Shown here in pieces: positions 24,146 to 28,773 of a DNA stretch of 28,773 nt. The stretch is from a virus. Below the pieces are notes generated by a model. That model ran no database searches. It was not told the DNA's origin and was given only the letters and a program-made list of their open reading frames with translations. The stretch covers positions 1 to 28,773 of the IMG/VR virus record IMGVR_UViG_3300030099_004062; one strand, 5' to 3'. Both the position numbers and the translations under genes were made by a program. Position 1 is the first letter of the stretch. Each line of letters starts with the position of its first letter.

Positions 24146-27100
24146 ATGACTAGATACGTTCTGCCAACAGGTAAAACATTTCGTGTTCCTGATGATAAAC
24201 TTGAAAAATTTTTACAAGAATATCCAGACGCAGTAAAACAAGAAGCTAATCAAGCTAGCGAATCTAATATAGCTGGTCAACAAATTGGTCAAAAAGTTAC
24301 TAGATTTTTTAATGAAGAAGGTAAATCTATAAGAGTTAGAGATAAAGATTTAGATAAGTTTAGAAAAGAAAACCCTGGTTATATGACAAGGGAAGAAATA
24401 GAAAAACAAATTGCTGATTATAAAGATCAAATAAAAAAAAGTAAACAAAAAGAAAAGGAAAGAAAAGCCAAAGCCGAAGAAGATAGAAGAATATATGAAA
24501 ATAGAATTAAAGAAGGTTTTGCCAAGCATAAAGGAGAAGAGTTAGGTGGGAGTCAAACTCACAAGCAAAAAGCAGCTTATAATAAATGGATAAGCGAAAA
24601 TAATCCTTCTATAGAAGAAATGGAAAAATACCTTAATGACAATAATTTTGATTATGTTATAAAAGGTGGCGAACAAGATAAAGGTGGTACTATAGGCGAT
24701 GAAATAGAAGCTATAGGTAGTGGTCTTTATATGGCTTTAGATAGGTTTCTTGGTGATTTTAATTTTAGCAATATACAACAAAACTATATCAGTGGAAAAG
24801 CATTATCAAAAGTAGATCAAAAAAGAGAAAGAGAAATATTAGAATACGATCCTAATCTATATAATACAAAACGTGCTGAATATTTTAAAGAAATAGAAAG
24901 ATTACAAAAAGAGCAAGAATTATTAGAAAAAGATAGTGAAAAATACAATCAATTACAAGATCAAATAAATCAGACTAAGGCTGAAATACCTAGTGAATTT
25001 AAAGTATATAAACAAATAGAGGTAGAAGATGCTTTTGATCAATATGATAACTTAGTTGGAGCAACATTACAAATAGGTAGTGATGGTGAAGGTAGAGGAA
25101 TGCTTGGTGGTAAAAATCAAAAACTATTAAATGAAGACGGAACATTTAAAGATTTTGATGATGCTTTTACTAAAGAAGAATTATCACAATATTCTGATGC
25201 AGATATAGAAATGTTTAGAGAATTACATGCTATCAACCAAGATATGCATAGTTTAGATACTTTAGTCGATCAATTTAAAAGTGAAACTGGTTTAATTGAT
25301 AGTGGTCGTGGCGAGGTGCTTGAAAAAATACTTACTGAAAATGAAGATAAAATAAATGAATTATCTGAGAAATATAATTTTGAAGTTGATGATTTTAAAA
25401 GAGAGATACAAGCAAACAATATGGGTATTTTTAATGGTGACACCAGCGCGTTATTTAAAGATGCTAGAGACAAAGTAGCTCAAGATTACGATACCGTAAT
25501 GGAGGAAAAAGGTTTTGTTAGAGATAATTGGATGGATGATGAGTATGTAAAAATAGTTTTTGATGAACAAGGTTATAGACCAACAGATGAAGAAATTGAA
25601 TACATAGGGGGTAAAAAATTAGCTGTAGATTTTAATCCAGCAGCTATTGCTCAATACAAACAATATTTAAAACCTTATGAAACTGAGTTACAAAGTTTAA
25701 TTAAAAATGTAAGAACAGCTAGCACAACTACAGGTAGTGAAGAAGATATATTAGCAGATGACGCTAGAGTAGCTGAAGGTGAAGCTAAAGTACAAGCTGT
25801 AATAGATAATGCTTATATGGACGCTATAGGCCAAGACCCTCAGATAAGATATATAATGAATGGTTTAGTTGACAAGGCTAAGCCAGAATTAGACGCTTTA
25901 CAAAAAGAATATCAAGGTTTAATAAGTCAAGCTAATTCACAAGATGAAGTTGTTAAGTTAAATTTAGAGTTAGAAAATAAGCAAAACGAATTAGTAATAG
26001 GTAAGCTTGTCATGGATCCTAAATATAAAAAGCGAGCTACTGAAATAGGTATGGCTTTTGGTGAAATAGGTAAAGAGTATAATATTGATTTTACTAGACA
26101 ACAAAGTGGTTTTACTAGATTCATGGATAGTATATACGATAGAAAAGACTTTGACTATTATAATCCTTTAGAGTGGGCGGCTGAAACAATTAATGCTTTT
26201 GGAGGCGGTGTTGAAGGTATAACTACAGCTATTGGTGATCAGGCGGTTGCTAGTTTTAGTGGTTTTATGGTTCGTAATAGAGATAAAAAAATAAAAGCTC
26301 TTGAAGAAAAAATTAAATCAGGAGATATAGAGCCTACAGAAGATGTTTATTGGGATGAGTTTGATCAAGAGTGGAAAACTGGATATGAAGGTGATTTTGA
26401 TTTAGGTTTTGGTTTTTCAGGAGAAAATATAGTTGGTGATTATGATGCTAGATCTCAGTTAGAAGATATGAAATCTAACAAAAACTATTGGATTAATTCT
26501 ATCGAAAAACAAATGACTGAAATGGCTAGATCTTCTAAAAGACTAGAAGGTTATGGTGGTGCTGATTATACTGATGGTGTTAGTTTAAAAGATGTTTTTC
26601 AAACAGTTGGCCAAACATTACCACATATTGGTATGGCCGCAGCAGGTACAGCTTTAGCTCCATTTACTTCTGGTACTTCTTTAGCACCAGTTGCTACAGT
26701 TTTAGGATACGCTGGAACAGTTGCTATGGGATTACAAATGTACGGTGATAATTACAACTCAGCTTTAGAAGAGTATATAACTTTAAATGGTAAAGGTAGA
26801 GACAGTATAAGAGCTAGAATACAAGAAGAAAATCCAGATTTAAATGAGCAAGAGATAACTACTTTAGTAGAAGAAGAGTTTAAAGACAACATGATTCAAG
26901 CTTACATATCAGGTGATGGTGCTAATATCGCTACATCAGCGGCTATAGCTGGAGCTCAAACATTGTTAGAAAAATTTGGTGCAGAACAATTAGTAGGTAG
27001 CTTTCAAAAAGCAGCGGGATTACAAAAAGTTATTAGTAATAGTCCAATGAGAGGTTTAACAGCTGCAAATATGTGGCAAGCAACATGGGACGATGTAGGT

Positions 27101-28773
27101 AGAGGATTATATGCTTATGCTTTAGATCGAGGTGGTAACGCTTTATCAGAGTTTGGAACAGAGTATATGCAAGAGGTTTTAGGTATGATGGCTACAGGTA
27201 TTCAAACAGGTGAAGGAGCTGGTAGTTATGTAAAATATGACGAAGCATTACAAGCTGGTATTGGTGGTGCTATATCTGGTTTTGTTATACCTTTTTCTGG
27301 TGATATTAAAACACAAAGCGCAATAGCTCTTAGAGATGTTGCTTCTAATATTGCTTTAAGATATTCTTCTAATAGCAAATATGCTTTAAAAGCAAAAATA
27401 GCTAATGAGTATTTTGAAAAATCAAAACTAGAACTTGATGAAGCATTAGCGTCAGGCGCTATGAAAGCAGATAAACATAGGCAGCAAATGATGACATTAT
27501 CTAATGTTGTAAATGCAGCTAAATCATTAAATTTATTTGGAGATAAAGCAGGTGTTAGCAGCACCACTATGACTAAACAAGATAAGTTTGATTTAATGAA
27601 CTTGCAAATGGACATAGGTCAGCTAGATCAAGAGATTCAAATGGCTAAAGACAATATTCCATTGCAAAACGCTTTAAAACAAGAAAAAAGAATACTTGAA
27701 ACTAGAGCTACAGAAATAATAATGGCCGATAGAAATGCTCAAAGACAAGCAAAACAAATTGAAGCTGAAAGAAGACGTAGAGACAATAGTGGTCGTTTGT
27801 TTTCAGGTGTGCCAGTTATAAATCCTTTCTCAGCTTTTGGTAAAAAGCAAGAAGATATGTCAGCAGAAGAATTAGTAGCTGACTATGAGTTAGATAAAAA
27901 ACAAAAAGATGACTACAGCAAGTTACAAAGGCTAAGAATCAAGCAAGAAGCAGGTGAGCTAGATAGTAGTACTCAAGAAGGTTTTGATCAAATAACAGAA
28001 GCTGGTGGTGGTATAATAGAAAACGCTTTTCAAAGACTATATCAGAAAGGTAGTTTAGCAACGCCATCACAGTTTAGACAAGAATTAAAAAATGAGTTTG
28101 TAAAAGTATTTGATAGTTATAATCAAACTAAAGATCCTAATAATTTAGGTATTGGTAAGCAAACAAGTAACTTATTTAATTTAAGAGCTAATGCTGTAGC
28201 TACTAGAAATATTAGGCAACAAGGTGATACTATTAGTATGTCTGATGAAAAAGCTCCTCAAATAGGTGATACTACCGAGCAAACAGATTTTGATGCTGAT
28301 CAGCTGCAAGAAGTTGGAAAGCGTGAAAAGAAATACATGGCTGATAATACTAAAGTTACTGAAGCTGTAGGTGAAGAAGCCGCTGGTGAAATAGACAGAG
28401 AAACTAGTCAAGAAATATTAAGAGAAGCTAATAAAGGCGAAAGCGCTGAAGGTATAGCAGGCGCATTAGCTAGAGCGTTTGGTCAAGCTACTAATAGAGG
28501 CGGTAGAGGTTTGTTTAATATTATAGGTAAAAAAGTAGGTACGCTTAATAAAGGATTTAAAGACTTTGTAGACAATACAGTTGACAGAGACTTTATAGCA
28601 GCATTGCCCGCCGCGTATTTAAAACAATCTAAAGAATTACAAAGAATATTAGGTATAAAAAATATAGGTGACACTCAAGTTGTTAAAACAGATAAAGATG
28701 GTAAGAAAACATATTCAAGACCAAGTGTATTTGCGATACCATCTGATATTACAGACGAACAAGTACAACAAGT
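24146..28773 (+). CDS. Giant internal virion/ejection protein, 3'-truncated by window end (>=1542 aa)
   Basis: The frame opened by ATG 24146 has no stop through base 28773, giving at least 1542 residues. Residues 9-27 and 59-77 are two aligned copies of one motif (GKTFRVPDDKLEKFLQEYP and GKSIRVRDKDLDKFRKENP), identical at 10 of 19 positions and 50 residues apart. Residues 82-125 are K/E-rich helix, and long coiled-coil-like stretches follow. Glycine/alanine-rich hydrophobic segments lie at about 673-708, 824-865 and 1034-1052, and a 'GTEYMQEVLG' element lies at about 1004-1013. A structural or membrane-crossing internal protein, like T7 gp16, is inferred. No RNA polymerase or muramidase motif is seen in the visible part; such domains could lie beyond the window. 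Confidence 0.85.
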   Translation, partial: MTRYVLPTGKTFRVPDDKLEKFLQEYPDAVKQEANQASESNIAGQQIGQKVTRFFNEEGKSIRVRDKDLDKFRKENPGYMTREEIEKQIADYKDQIKKSKQKEKERKAKAEEDRRIYENRIKEGFAKHKGEELGGSQTHKQKAAYNKWISENNPSIEEMEKYLNDNNFDYVIKGGEQDKGGTIGDEIEAIGSGLYMALDRFLGDFNFSNIQQNYISGKALSKVDQKREREILEYDPNLYNTKRAEYFKEIERLQKEQELLEKDSEKYNQLQDQINQTKAEIPSEFKVYKQIEVEDAFDQYDNLVGATLQIGSDGEGRGMLGGKNQKLLNEDGTFKDFDDAFTKEELSQYSDADIEMFRELHAINQDMHSLDTLVDQFKSETGLIDSGRGEVLEKILTENEDKINELSEKYNFEVDDFKREIQANNMGIFNGDTSALFKDARDKVAQDYDTVMEEKGFVRDNWMDDEYVKIVFDEQGYRPTDEEIEYIGGKKLAVDFNPAAIAQYKQYLKPYETELQSLIKNVRTASTTTGSEEDILADDARVAEGEAKVQAVIDNAYMDAIGQDPQIRYIMNGLVDKAKPELDALQKEYQGLISQANSQDEVVKLNLELENKQNELVIGKLVMDPKYKKRATEIGMAFGEIGKEYNIDFTRQQSGFTRFMDSIYDRKDFDYYNPLEWAAETINAFGGGVEGITTAIGDQAVASFSGFMVRNRDKKIKALEEKIKSGDIEPTEDVYWDEFDQEWKTGYEGDFDLGFGFSGENIVGDYDARSQLEDMKSNKNYWINSIEKQMTEMARSSKRLEGYGGADYTDGVSLKDVFQTVGQTLPHIGMAAAGTALAPFTSGTSLAPVATVLGYAGTVAMGLQMYGDNYNSALEEYITLNGKGRDSIRARIQEENPDLNEQEITTLVEEEFKDNMIQAYISGDGANIATSAAIAGAQTLLEKFGAEQLVGSFQKAAGLQKVISNSPMRGLTAANMWQATWDDVGRGLYAYALDRGGNALSEFGTEYMQEVLGMMATGIQTGEGAGSYVKYDEALQAGIGGAISGFVIPFSGDIKTQSAIALRDVASNIALRYSSNSKYALKAKIANEYFEKSKLELDEALASGAMKADKHRQQMMTLSNVVNAAKSLNLFGDKAGVSSTTMTKQDKFDLMNLQMDIGQLDQEIQMAKDNIPLQNALKQEKRILETRATEIIMADRNAQRQAKQIEAERRRRDNSGRLFSGVPVINPFSAFGKKQEDMSAEELVADYELDKKQKDDYSKLQRLRIKQEAGELDSSTQEGFDQITEAGGGIIENAFQRLYQKGSLATPSQFRQELKNEFVKVFDSYNQTKDPNNLGIGKQTSNLFNLRANAVATRNIRQQGDTISMSDEKAPQIGDTTEQTDFDADQLQEVGKREKKYMADNTKVTEAVGEEAAGEIDRETSQEILREANKGESAEGIAGALARAFGQATNRGGRGLFNIIGKKVGTLNKGFKDFVDNTVDRDFIAALPAAYLKQSKELQRILGIKNIGDTQVVKTDKDGKKTYSRPSVFAIPSDITDEQVQQ

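Noticed and set aside
27226-27615. 129-codon reverse-strand frame in the giant gene
   Set aside because: It is antisense to an uninterrupted long frame, and its Ser/Leu/Ile/Cys-rich product looks like a complement shadow.
1-28773. CRISPR array, tRNA, insertion sequence, integrase or defence system
   Set aside because: No spaced direct repeats, cloverleaf-like sequence, transposase or recombinase motifs were seen on either strand by eye.
24146-28773. Virion RNA polymerase call for the giant protein
   Set aside because: Some large phage internal proteins are polymerases, but no polymerase catalytic aspartate motif is visible in the part present here.

Overview
The window looks like the virion-morphogenesis half of a tailed phage (or prophage-like) genome with a short, podovirus-type tail. 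All supported genes lie on the + strand, are packed end to end with gaps of 0-70 bases or short overlaps, and run off both window edges. The DNA is AT-rich. Almost no start codon has a Shine-Dalgarno sequence; the leaders are A/T runs, the pattern typical of Bacteroidetes. Together with small proteins that resemble (from memory) families common in marine phages, this suggests a phage of a marine flavobacterium or related host. A crAss-like (Crassvirales-type) relationship is possible from the gene order and protein sizes, but no similarity search was possible here.

Layout. Bases 1-1045 hold four small proteins of unknown role, followed by a GTA-type holin (1029-1499). Bases 1523-3917 hold three beta-rich proteins that share an 'ANPG' module, probably head-decoration or fibre components, closed by a hairpin at 3926-3946. 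Bases 3971-5264 hold two small conserved proteins, a GroES-like co-chaperonin and a probable small terminase subunit, joined by stop/start overlaps. Bases 5264-12554 are the packaging and head core: large terminase, portal, scaffold-like acidic protein and major capsid protein. The capsid gene is followed by a UUCG-loop terminator, a conserved 271-residue protein and a second UUCG hairpin. Bases 13486-22050 hold two head-tail connector or ring-type proteins, a 1656-residue tail protein and a 535-residue beta-propeller-like tail protein. Bases 22053-28773 hold three probable ejected internal proteins, the last a giant gene still open at the window end after 1542 codons.

From terminase onward the order (portal, scaffold, capsid, connectors, tail hub, three internal proteins of rising size) parallels T7-like podoviruses, with the holin and terminase block placed upstream as in a circular permutation of that order. 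No integrase, tRNA, CRISPR array, insertion sequence, defence system or metabolic gene is visible. The most interesting points are the giant internal protein with its duplicated N-terminal motif, the three ANPG-module proteins, the hairpins around the capsid gene with strong codon optimisation of that gene, and a phage-encoded GroES-like protein beside the terminase.
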